A stretch of DNA of 23,195 nucleotides from Phallusia fumigata. Lineage: Eukaryota; Chordata; Ascidiacea; Phlebobranchia; Ascidiidae. This document shows, piece by piece, positions 1-8,300 of the stretch; the stretch's first letter is position 1; each line of letters opens with the position of its first letter. A model generated the notes under the pieces. That model worked only from the letters and a program-made list of their open reading frames with translations. It searched no databases and had not been told where the DNA came from. The stretch lies in NCBI GenBank assembly GCA_008931825.1, contig QXVZ01008067.1, positions 1 through 23,195 on the forward strand. Direction: 5' to 3'. Both the position numbers and the translations under genes were made by a program.

Positions 1-468
1 AAATCCTGGGTTTGGCCCGAGTGTTTGGTGAGATTAAGTTTGTGTGGAATACAACTACTCAGGAACACCTGGAAAGTTAATGCGTAATTTGTCATTGACG
101 TCATCATACACGTCACGAAAACGATAAAAGTCTTTTACTTTGGACCATTACATGTGAAAATGTTTTTTTCCGAACCCCGTCGTCATGTCGGAATTGAACT
201 GCTGACCGCTGGTTGTATCGCAGATAAACAACGAACCCGCTTAATTCGGGTTGAACGCTGTTAAGAGGTTTGTGGTGTTTCTAACTCGTCACATGAGAAT
301 ACATGACGAAAATCGAAAGTGGAATGTGGGGAAAAATAGAGAGTCGGACATGGGATTTGGGGTTGCTATGATTTCAGTCACAAAAATGCAACATTTCCAA
401 CATATTAACAGGACATTATGTTACCACCTGAACAAAAAGCAAAAACATAAACAATAAACATCAAAATG

Positions 469-2051
469 CTAAACAAGTATCTCCACAGCTCGACTCAATG
501 TGAGCATAACGCATTCAGACGTTGTTCCACGCAACGAGGATAAGAAAAAGTATTTTGTGTACAAAGTTTTCATATGCCAAGATTTCGAGGTTTTGTCAAT
601 CGATAAAAAGTGAAAAGAAATCCCCAATGATAATTTGGACTCGCCAGACTCGCTATGAGCGTAACAGGGGAAATGGAACAAATTAGTTTTTTCACCTGCT
701 GGGAAGAAAACATCGTTGCAATCTGAAATGGCGTTCCGCATGGGTGAATCGGTTCTAGCCAGTGCAAGGAATCGATATGGCCACTGTGGGGGGGCGTCCG
801 CTGGGAGGGCGGGAATCTGTTCTGCGCATGCGTCGCCACAAGCCTCACAACTGAAATGTTGTAAAAATCGTAGGGTTGCAAAGATGTGGTTGAAATTATA
901 GACTTCGTTCTTCAGAGTTTGTGGAAAGGAATCAGACTTTTACCCAACAACAAATTTTAACTACTAACTTCGCAAAAACGACAGCGGATAATTTGTTATT
1001 TTGAAATTTGGAAACTTTATTGCCCAATTTTGGCTTACGAATATTTTTACAATCTATATCAGAGGTGGGTAAACTTGTTCAATGAAAGAGTCGCTTGCGG
1101 AAAACCACGAACACTAGCGAGCAGCAAAATCATTTTGTACATTATTGTTAGTGTCAATACAGATACATTATATAGGGACAATACAAACACAATATTTATC
1201 AATATTAGGTCAATTTGGAATATTACTATTTAGCTAGAAGAGCCACAAAAAACATGCTGGAGAGCCGCGGTTTGCCCACCATTGATCTATATCAACCCAC
1301 TCACCCGAACACAGTGTACTGCCGAATGAACTGCGATAATTGGTCAAACTGTATCGGTTCCGTATTAGGGATAGTCCCTGAGTTAGACTCCAAACAGGCT
1401 GTGTACCCACTTCCGGGATCAGCTGTTGACGTAGGTAGGTCTGGGGTTGTAGTGGTAAACGAGGGCGAATTGGGGACGTAGGAAAGTCCCCGTTTTTTTC
1501 GCCCGGTCTGGAAATATCTCACTGGAAAAATAAAAAAAATGTTTTTCTGTTAAAAAAGAGAATTAAGTTGTATGTTGGAATCATGTATTAAATCAAATAC
1601 ATTTAACATTCGAACGAATAACGAATTTTTAACTATTTCAATAGTTCAAATTAGTTTAGTTTAATTTAAGGACTTGGTTATACAGAGATTGCATCGACCA
1701 GAAAAAACCTCAGTAAAAAATTAACTAAATGCTTTGAGAGGTTAAAACCACGTTTTAAAAAAATGTAACAAACTACGAAAAATTACGAAAAACGTGCAAC
1801 TTCAACGTTTTTCCGCTTACAAAAAGGAGGATCAGCTTGAGTATCCATCACAAACTCGTCCACGCATTCTTCTGAGTAACGTAGTACCGGCGTCCCTGCT
1901 TTCAAGTATTGATTGAGGTAAACCTTCCAACACTCAGCTGTGTCCTGCCCTGCTACTGCACTATAAACAATGCAAGGTGATGAACACGTGTCACATCGTC
2001 ATGGTTACCCCTAACAGCTGTTGTGTACATTGAACTTGACCATGTCGGCAT
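469..2051 (-). CDS. Unidentified four-exon gene, about 256 aa
   Basis: I do not recognise this protein. Proposed exons in transcription order are 2051-2009, 1949-1821, 1521-1305 and 850-469, which join with agreeing phases (1, 1, 2) to one open frame ending in TAG. Introns are 59, 299 and 454 nt. Support: exon 3 follows a strong acceptor (pyrimidine run ending tttttccag) and ends at gtgagt; exon 2 ends at gtaagc; exon 4 follows tttacaacatttcag. Exon 2 encodes ECWKVYLNQYLKAG and LRYSEECVDEFV; exon 3 encodes a basic RKKR stretch, then a Ser/Thr/Pro-rich part; exon 4 begins with a Cys cluster (CEACGDAC) in a GC-rich patch that contrasts with the AT-rich surroundings. No signal peptide is evident. 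The first exon (MPTW start) is the weakest part because it abuts a repeat; the true 5' end could lie further upstream. The last exon might instead be spliced at 689 (gtgaaa). Confidence 0.62.
1060..1284. mobile_element. hAT-type MITE, 225 bp, with 8-bp TSD
   Basis: The element begins cagaggtgggtaaac and ends gtttgcccaccattg; these ends are inverted repeats matching at 12 of 15 positions. It is flanked on both sides by the identical 8-bp sequence atctatat (1052-1059 and 1285-1292). An 8-bp target duplication and CA..GGTGGG termini are typical of the hAT superfamily. It is too short to encode a transposase, so it is a non-autonomous MITE. It lies in the third intron of the unidentified gene, just 13 bp downstream of the flanking exon's splice donor. 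Confidence 0.85.
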
Positions 2052-2058
2052 ACTAAGC

Positions 2059-2205
2059 TTTGCACGCTTAAAGTGGGTTCCTAACGAGTTTTGTGCAGTC
2101 ACCTCTAGCGCTCGTTACATGCACAACTTTGCACGCTTAAAGTACGAGTTTTGTGCAGTCACCTCTAGCGCTTGTTACATGCACAACTTTGCACGATTAA
2201 AGCGG
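2059..2205. repeat. 60-bp tandem repeat, about 2.5 copies
   Basis: The blocks 2101-2160 and 2161-2205 repeat with a period of exactly 60 bp (acctctagcgctYgttacatgcacaactttgcac...), and 2059-2100 is a diverged earlier copy with a small insertion. The core, ttaaagtgggt...gttttgtgcagtca, recurs in changed form near 4768-4802 and 5203-5240, so it belongs to a dispersed family and is not a local stutter. Confidence 0.8.
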
Positions 2206-2258
2206 GTTTCATCATGAGATATCTTGTAATATTAGAAATTAACAACTATGAAAGTTAT

Positions 2259-2585
2259 CCGGGATCCGAAACCACAACCTTCCTGCTTAAAATGTGATTG
2301 CTTCACGCTTTAACATTCAGCTTTTACTAACACTTGAAACACATACTGGAAAATATCCACCCGGGATTGAAAACCAAAGGCCTTTGACTTTGCACTGCAA
2401 TGCAATTAATGCAAATTGATGCAACAAGTTTACCTTACACGACCTACACAACAATTACATTAATTGCAAACTGAGCATATATATATATATGCAAGATTAC
2501 ATGTGTCGTGCTTGGGATTTGAACTCATAACCAACTTACTTGCACTGCCACTGGTCCACGTTCACATACCACACAGAATGTAGAA
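2259..2585 (-). repeat. tRNA-like (SINE-type) relics
   Basis: On the minus strand three sequences resemble the tRNA B box (GGTTCRANNCC): around 2513-2526 (gagttcaaatccc), 2361-2376 (ggttttcaatcccgg) and 2259-2275 (ggtttcggatcccgg). The first also has an A-box-like tggaccagtgg at the right spacing (about 33 nt). None folds into a complete tRNA by eye. They are best read as remnants of tRNA-derived SINEs. Confidence 0.35.
2477..2490. repeat. (AT)7 microsatellite
   Basis: Seven uninterrupted AT dinucleotides within intergenic DNA. Confidence 0.9.
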
Positions 2586-3296
2586 TCGTAAAATCAACAT
2601 TGCTCTGCCAACTCTGGTTGTTCGCTGCAATCGTGGGATCAGCTGAAATCTAAATATTCGGGAAGTCATAACCAGTGGTTTGGAACATGATTGCTAGCTG
2701 CTGGGTGGTCGTTATGTTTACGTGTAATCATTGTGATTCCGGTTTATCGTAATATCCGAATACTTTGCATTTTTAGTGGACAATTAACGTTTTAATTGGT
2801 TCTGGATTTATTGAAGTGACCGACTTTGTTCACTGATCAAAATTGCAAATCACAAACAAGTTAATAACGATATGAACTTGAACTGACAAATATTTAATAA
2901 TGAAAAATTCTGACGTGACGAAAAAAACTCGCTTTTTTTAAAGACATGAAATAAAATAATGGTATGCTCGACATTTCATCAATATCCATTAATCAGAATC
3001 AAAGTTATAAAAGCTCCAAAAACTGAAATTCATCTTAACATTTAAATTTTTTGAGAAAACTTTTTCGCATTTTATATTTCTGTTACGTTTCATATCAGAC
3101 CTTGCTAGAATATATAATCCCTTGTGGTGGTACAAATATCTTGCGGTGACAACATATTGTTCATCATCATGTAATAAAACCAACAGAAGCAATGTGTAAA
3201 CTACTTTCCACATAAGATGGAAAAGAGGCGACTCAACTTTACTGAATACAACTGATGGAAAGGCGATAAAACGCGCGCATCTGACATTTGAAATGT

Positions 3297-3872
3297 TTAA
3301 AACCGTGAATGATGCAAATATACCTTGGTTCCCAAACAAATCGCGAAGTAAGATCTCCAAACCTCAGTCAGTTGAGCTTCGGCGGCTGTGGCGCGTTTTT
3401 TACGCCCGAACCGGAACCAGTGACATCCTGGTAATAAAAAATACTTTAACTTGATATTTGTGTGGCAGATGTGTGGAAGAGATTTAGACGTTGTTTGGTG
3501 ATTGACAAACATGGAAACGAATGTTTTTAACATTACGACAAATCTTCCTTTGCTATGACAGGTAAAAAATGATTTCATAAGTTTATTGTTCTGTATTTTG
3601 ACGCGGCAACCGAGAAAAATAATTATCGTGCGCAGTAGTGATGAAAAACTACATAAAAATGTGGGAAATTAGTTTTTTAAGAAAACAGGCGTAAACGTTT
3701 TCAGAGAAATTTGACGCAAATTATTTGGACATCAGAGATTTCGGCGTAAAGTCGGCAGCGGTATGTGAACAATTTTATTTTCACCACGATTAGGAAAAAA
3801 GATAAAAATCTTACCCGCGGCCAGAGTTGCCACGTAAAGCAAAATAAACAAAACCTGCAGTTTACCGTTCAT
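3297..3872 (-). CDS. Candidate small secreted precursor with signal-peptide exon
   Basis: Not matched to a known gene. Exon 1 (3872-3815) encodes MNGKLQVLFILLYVATLAA, a textbook signal peptide (Lys at 4, hydrophobic core, small residues at the end), and closes at a consensus donor (ggGTAAGA) in phase 1. A pyrimidine-rich acceptor (tttatattccag) lies 4 nt before the ATG, as expected for trans-splicing or a 5'UTR intron. Exon 2 opens at 3427 after a strong acceptor (tattttttattaccag) in the matching phase and gives GCHWFRFGRKKR: a Gly amidation donor followed by a furin-type RKKR site. Then comes ATAAEAQLTEVWRSYFAICLGTK. Exon 2 is GC-richer than its flanks. The end is uncertain: either read-through to TAA at 3297 (62 aa) or a donor at 3324|3323 joined across a 72-nt intron to 3251-3201 (70 aa). 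The intron between exons 1 and 2 is 387 nt. It could be a neuropeptide-like precursor or a small secreted protein with a propeptide. Confidence 0.45.
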
Positions 3873-4670
3873 CGTTCTGGAATATAAACAACGAAAAACA
3901 AAAGTAATAGAGTTGCAAGAATAAAAAAATGAAAGTTTTGAAGCATTTAAATTTCCTAAACGAAGACGAACGAACTTCGACGTTTAAAAGTTTTGTGATT
4001 CGAAAATAGCTCTCTATGTCTAAATTATTTAATTACATTGTTGCTTGCATGAAAATCGTTTCATGCTTTTGCGCTAATTTGTAATGAATAAATGACTGTC
4101 TAACAAAGAATAATTTGCAAATTGGGATAACACGAAACTTTCTAAATCCGTGAATAAATTGGTTTTTATTTGTATATTTTTATTCTTTTCATAACAAACT
4201 TTTCCAAACTAATTTTTTGTTTTAATTTTTCTTCGTCTGGTTTTAATGTCTCAATAGCATTTCATCACACAAAATTCTCGTCTTTGAACGACTTTTTTGA
4301 TTTACAATGTGGCTGATCTATAAAAATCCGATATCACGCTCCATCACTTCAACATCTGTCTTTTATAGTGTTAACGCATAAAACGTAAAAACATGTTCGT
4401 GTAAAAAAATCGACGAAAACACAGATGCAGACAAGAAATATTTTAATCTAAAGAGTTAAAATAACTTCTAACATCTACACCTTCTAGTTGCAACAAAACT
4501 CCAGATAAAAATACCTTTTTGCGAAACCCTTTCGTGCACGACGCTGCACACCAACTGAGCTTACATGGGGAAGTTTCCACAGATAAGCTGCGAGCAGAAA
4601 GTTGTAATTTCTTTCGGAAATGTCCGGAGGCGAATGTTAACCACGCTACCAACTTGTCAACCACAACCTG
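3873..4670. other. Gene-free AT-rich stretch
   Basis: Very AT-rich with A/T runs. No coding frame, splice-supported exon or RNA gene is visible. It contains the proximal promoter or outron of the small secreted gene. Confidence 0.5.
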
Positions 4671-5532
4671 TAGCGCTTCCACCTTTTCACCGTACAACTG
4701 TGGCTTAAAAGCGGGTTTAATACCGAGCTTCGTACAGCCAACTGTCATGTTGTAAGAATTTGCATGTTTTAAGTGGGTATTCCAACGCGTTTTGTGCAGT
4801 CAAGCATGTCTTCAGAAATGTAGGTGAACAGCTTTCCCAAAACCAATGAGACATATCTTTGTGTGGAAAATGATTTAAGCTGCAAAGTTGACTGCGCAAA
4901 GCTCGTTGGCTGACCCGCTTCGCGCGGGCTTATCCCATCGCTACAAATGCAAACTTCAGCACCAACATTTCCTCAGGCGCCGAAAATTCTAAGTTTTGCT
5001 GCAACAGATGACTCACAGGCTCGTGGTTAAAAATACGCTGCTGGAGGCGAATAGTTTTCAGAATTCCTTCGCGACCGGGATGAACCAAATTGTCACCGNT
5101 AGCGCTTCCACCTTTTCACCGTACAACTGTCGCTTAAAAGCGGGTTTAATACCGAGCTTCGTACAGCTAACTGTCATGTTGTTATGTGTAAGAATTTGCA
5201 TGTTTTAAGTGGGTATTCCAACGCGTTTTGTGCAGTCAAGCATGTCTTCAGAAATGTAGGTGAACAGCTTTCTCAAAACCAATGTGACACATCTTTGTGT
5301 GGAAAATGATTTAATCTGCAAAGTTGACTGCGCAAAGCTCGTTGGCTGACCCGCTTCGTGCGGGCTTATCCCATCGCTACAAATGCAAACTTCAGCACCA
5401 ACATTTCCTCAGGCGCCGAAAATTTCAAGTTTGGCTGCAACAGATGACTCAGTCTCGTGGTTAAAAATACGCTGCTGGAGGCGAATAGTTTTCAGAATTC
5501 CTTCGCGACCGGGATGAACCAAATTGTCACCG
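4671..5532. repeat. Direct duplication around a single N
   Basis: Copy 1 (4671-5098, 428 bp) and copy 2 (5100-5532, 433 bp) are nearly identical, differing by scattered substitutions and a few small indels (for example tgttgtaag against tgttgttatgtgtaag). The only base between them is the N at 5099. The pattern fits two alleles, or overlapping contig ends, placed in series with a one-base gap. The block is non-coding and includes a copy of the dispersed repeat core also seen near 2060-2205. Confidence 0.85.
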
Positions 5533-5545
5533 TCACTTCCGAAAC

Positions 5546-5551
5546 TTTATT
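5546..5551 (-). terminator. Polyadenylation signal AATAAA
   Basis: AATAAA on the minus strand, about 100 nt after the stop of the exon at 5655-5866. No AATAAA or ATTAAA is visible between the EXO1 stop (6066) and that exon. Confidence 0.5.
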
Positions 5552-5654
5552 TTTTCACGTCTTTTTTAAGAGGAACGAGGTATTTAAAACTAATGTTATT
5601 TTTACCGGCCGAAAATAACTGTGAGAGTCTGTACCGATTTATCTGTAAAAAGTT

Positions 5655-5866
5655 TCATTTAATCATTCGGTTTTTCCAAATTTCTTCATAAGTTACAAAA
5701 GCGCCACTTTCCATCAACTCGTTTGCTTTCTGTTCAGGGTAAATATTTGCTTTAGCAGGTTTGTGTTCGTGAATAAAATTGAAAAAATATTCCAAATGTA
5801 GAAGTAGAAGTTTATCATCGGTTTTACTAAAAACTAAACCAATACTGGCGCAACACTGCACCTGGT
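5655..5866 (-). CDS. Terminal exon of an unidentified gene behind EXO1
   Basis: An open frame of about 70 codons ends in TGA at 5655 and follows a possible acceptor (ttttgtccaccag) at 5867-5868. It encodes LVFSKTDDKLLLLHLEYF, then IHEHKPAKANIYPEQ and a tail ending EEIWKNRMIK. Charge distribution and codon choice look coding, and a polyadenylation signal (AATAAA, minus strand) lies about 100 nt downstream at 5546-5551. I do not recognise the protein and found no start codon in the 200 nt between it and the EXO1 stop. A second acceptor (cattttaattcag) lies near 5934. It could be the end of a gene whose first exons are elsewhere, an alternative 3' end of EXO1, or the second cistron of an EXO1 operon. 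Confidence 0.5.
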
Positions 5867-6065
5867 GGACAAAACTGTCACAGCTCGAATTTTATGCAAA
5901 TGTGCCAAAATACATGAGGGTTGTGTTGCTGAATTAAAATGAAAATTAAAAAAAATCATCGCTCTAACTTTACAAACTGACACTGGGATAAAACAAATTA
6001 CCAGACAATCAATTGCAAAATAATTAGTAAACTGGAACCCCCATGTTAAAGTTATAAAATTTTTG

Positions 6066-8264
6066 CTATCCATCCAACTTTTTAAAAAAGCTTGTTATGG
6101 CTTGTTGGGGTGTTGGTGTCTTTTTGCGAAGTCCACTTGCTTTAGCTGAACCAAAGTATTTTGAGACAACTGAACTTTTGGACTTTCCAACGTTTCTACC
6201 AAGACCTATAGCTTTTTTGGTTTTAATCGCTGGTTTTTCTAAAACCACTTTTTCATCATCAGATGAAATTGNTGAGACAACTGAACTTTTGGACTTTCCA
6301 ACTTTTCTACCAAGACCTAAAGCTTTTTTGGTTTTAATCGCCGGTTTTTCTAAAACCACTTTTTCATCATCAGATGAAACGGTGACAGTCGGAATAATAT
6401 CGTCTTTTCCATTTGGGTCGGGTAATTGTGACAATGGTGTCCTGTTAGGGGTTCCTTTATTTTCATTTTCCGGAAGGGGTTTAGATTCCGGTTCATTATC
6501 ACTGAAATCTGGTGACTGTTTTTCAGTGCAATCATCGACATTTAAATTTTGCAAAATAGTTTCCTCCACATCTTGTGTAATATTTACAGTCAAGTCATCA
6601 ACATTATCAGTTAATAAAGCTGCCGGCCTGAATAGCTTTTTCTTCCTCTTATAACCTGGAGATTTGTTAGAAAATGTCTCACCACATGGACGCTTTGTAT
6701 TGGAAGTTTTTGAGAAGGGATTTTTCCTCTTTGCATGATGTTTGCCCTCTTCCAAATATTGGTTTATGACATCATGAACAACATCAGTGAGGTCATTGTT
6801 GATATTTTTTGACTCAACACATTCATCTTCAATGCTGGCAAATGAATTATTTGAAGCTGAAAGATTTAAAGTTTCTGTCAACAAATCTTCTGAATTGTCA
6901 GGATGTTTTCTAAGAGTGCGGAAAAATCTGCTCTTTGTTACATGAACAGTTGTAGAGTTGGATGCTTTTGTCTGACTTGCTCCCTGTAAAAACTTTGCAC
7001 TGGTTTCTTCAGTGATTGCATCAGGCAAATCATCTTTAATGGCTGCAAGGACATCAGTTGTACTGACACGTTCTGGGGCTGCAACAGGTTTTAACTTCTC
7101 CACCTCATTTGCTACTTTCTCTGTTGGCTCATTAAAAGTTTCACTGTCTTTCAAATTAAACTTCGTTACCAACAAGGAATTTTTCGCCCAAATGCTTGGT
7201 AATGAACTTGCACTTTTTCTTGCTCTCACCCATTTATCCACATTGAAATTCGCAACAGTTTCCATTGTGCCCACATCAATATTTCCCAGTGCAATTTGCA
7301 GTGAAACATCATTGGGAAAAAAACTTCCAGCAAATTTTACATCATCTGCAGTGGTTCCATCAGGATAGTCTGTCAGTGGTATAAGTTTGCGCTTGTATGG
7401 GTTAAAAACAAGCTGGTAGAGAAAAGTTTTGTCAGCTCTTTCAAAATTTGGCCCGTAACTTGCTTCCACTGGTTGAATCCCTTTAATATATTGATGAAGT
7501 TTTCTCGCTACTTGGTAAGAATCTTTACTTTTTGACAACTTCAGTGCTTTGCAGGCTTTTACCAAACCAACACCTTTAACACTTGGCAAATAGTCACAAC
7601 CAGACAAAATACACATTTGTCTGAACAAATCTGGGGTAAAACCGACCAGGTTTTTTACCCTTCCCAGATTTTCAAGGGCAACTTCTTGACCTCTGCCACA
7701 TAAATCAAGTTTAAAAATAACTTTCTTGCAGCCGAAACACAACAAATCTGAGTCTTCTGTGATTATTGCTTCAACATAATTATTTTTTGAGAAAAATGCA
7801 AGTTGTGCATCAGCCTCATATGGTGCAACGATGCAGTCGACTCCACGGTCACGCATTGCATTCATAACCTCCAGCGCCATAGAGGGAGTCACGCTGATAC
7901 ATTTTGTGAAACAATCTCTAGCAGCATTTAAGTTTCCCTCACGTAGCAGTTGGCGTCCCCGCTCCAAGTTTTCTTTTCTTCTTTTTCCACGCTGCTCTTC
8001 AACTTGACTTTTCGATGGCAAATGACATCCGTCAAAAACCAGTATCGGTTTAATTTTGTAGCTTTCCAGCATTGTGACATACTTGAGGCAGTACTTTATA
8101 TACTGGTCAGTTTTCTCTTTTTTAGCAAGTTTATCAGCACAGGCAAAACAGCCACGGTGAATCCAACAATACGTGTCAACTGCAATTTGTTTTCCTGCAT
8201 ACTTTTTTATGTGAATGTCATCAATTGCGTCACGAACAAATCTATGTAAACCTTGTATTCCCAT
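6066..8264 (-). CDS. EXO1: Exonuclease 1 (RAD2/XPG family), intronless
   Basis: 5'-3' exonuclease and flap nuclease of mismatch repair, double-strand-break resection and meiotic recombination; nuclear. The start is the ATG giving MGIQGLHRF, the invariant family N-terminus; an upstream in-frame ATG at 8324 would add 20 residues lying across a likely splice acceptor. N and I nuclease domains span about residues 1-225. Metal-binding acids are in place: D30 (VDTYCW), D78 (VFDG), E150 and D152 (YEAD), D171 and D173 (TEDSD), D224 (SGCDY). The H2TH part and FLYQLVFNPYKRKLIPL follow. The tail is long and disordered, with KSRFF at 444-448 resembling a MIP (MLH1-binding) box and QQAITSFF at 720-727, a canonical PCNA-binding PIP box. 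The whole coding region is one exon. As written it is 732 aa, including a 37-codon tandem duplication around the N at 6272; without it, about 695 aa, against roughly 850 in human. Confidence 0.97.
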   Translation of the reverse strand: MGIQGLHRFVRDAIDDIHIKKYAGKQIAVDTYCWIHRGCFACADKLAKKEKTDQYIKYCLKYVTMLESYKIKPILVFDGCHLPSKSQVEEQRGKRRKENLERGRQLLREGNLNAARDCFTKCISVTPSMALEVMNAMRDRGVDCIVAPYEADAQLAFFSKNNYVEAIITEDSDLLCFGCKKVIFKLDLCGRGQEVALENLGRVKNLVGFTPDLFRQMCILSGCDYLPSVKGVGLVKACKALKLSKSKDSYQVARKLHQYIKGIQPVEASYGPNFERADKTFLYQLVFNPYKRKLIPLTDYPDGTTADDVKFAGSFFPNDVSLQIALGNIDVGTMETVANFNVDKWVRARKSASSLPSIWAKNSLLVTKFNLKDSETFNEPTEKVANEVEKLKPVAAPERVSTTDVLAAIKDDLPDAITEETSAKFLQGASQTKASNSTTVHVTKSRFFRTLRKHPDNSEDLLTETLNLSASNNSFASIEDECVESKNINNDLTDVVHDVINQYLEEGKHHAKRKNPFSKTSNTKRPCGETFSNKSPGYKRKKKLFRPAALLTDNVDDLTVNITQDVEETILQNLNVDDCTEKQSPDFSDNEPESKPLPENENKGTPNRTPLSQLPDPNGKDDIIPTVTVSSDDEKVVLEKPAIKTKKALGLGRKVGKSKSSVVSXISSDDEKVVLEKPAIKTKKAIGLGRNVGKSKSSVVSKYFGSAKASGLRKKTPTPQQAITSFFKKLDG
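6162..6382. repeat. Duplication around a single N inside EXO1
   Basis: 6162-6271 and 6273-6382 (110 bp each) are direct copies with about five differences, separated only by the N at 6272. The repeat plus N is 111 nt, so the frame stays open and the protein shows SSDDEKVVLEKPAIKTKKA twice. This is very likely an assembly join of two overlapping ends or alleles. Confidence 0.85.
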
Positions 8265-8300
8265 GGCAACACTAGTTGTTTGTAAAAAAAAGATAAAAAT
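8265..8300 (-). promoter_or_regulatory. Splice acceptor just before the EXO1 ATG
   Basis: The minus strand reads a long pyrimidine tract followed by caactag, 7 nt before the EXO1 ATG. With no internal introns in the gene, this fits a spliced-leader (outron) acceptor or a 5'UTR intron. Confidence 0.5.

Larger units (their letters stand above)
2052..3296. other. Intergenic stretch with repeats
   Basis: No gene is supported here apart from a possible last exon of the small secreted precursor (3251-3201). It holds the 60-bp tandem repeat next to the four-exon gene, three tRNA-like B-box sequences (2259-2526) and a short AT run. Confidence 0.5.

Noticed and set aside
780-840. GC-rich patch with an NRF1-like TGCGCATGCG
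   Set aside because: It falls inside the proposed fourth exon of the unidentified gene, where the coding sequence explains it.
3363-3427. Resemblance of KKR-ATAAEAQL to the start of parathyroid hormone family peptides
   Set aside because: Only a few residues agree (E-x-Q-L after a basic site), too little for a homology claim.
3815-3872. LAAGC as a bacterial lipobox
   Set aside because: The surrounding genes are animal and the Cys comes from a different exon; the match is chance.
4443-5208. Open frames on both strands in the duplicated block
   Set aside because: Repetitive sequence with no splice support or family similarity; equal openness on both strands suggests chance.
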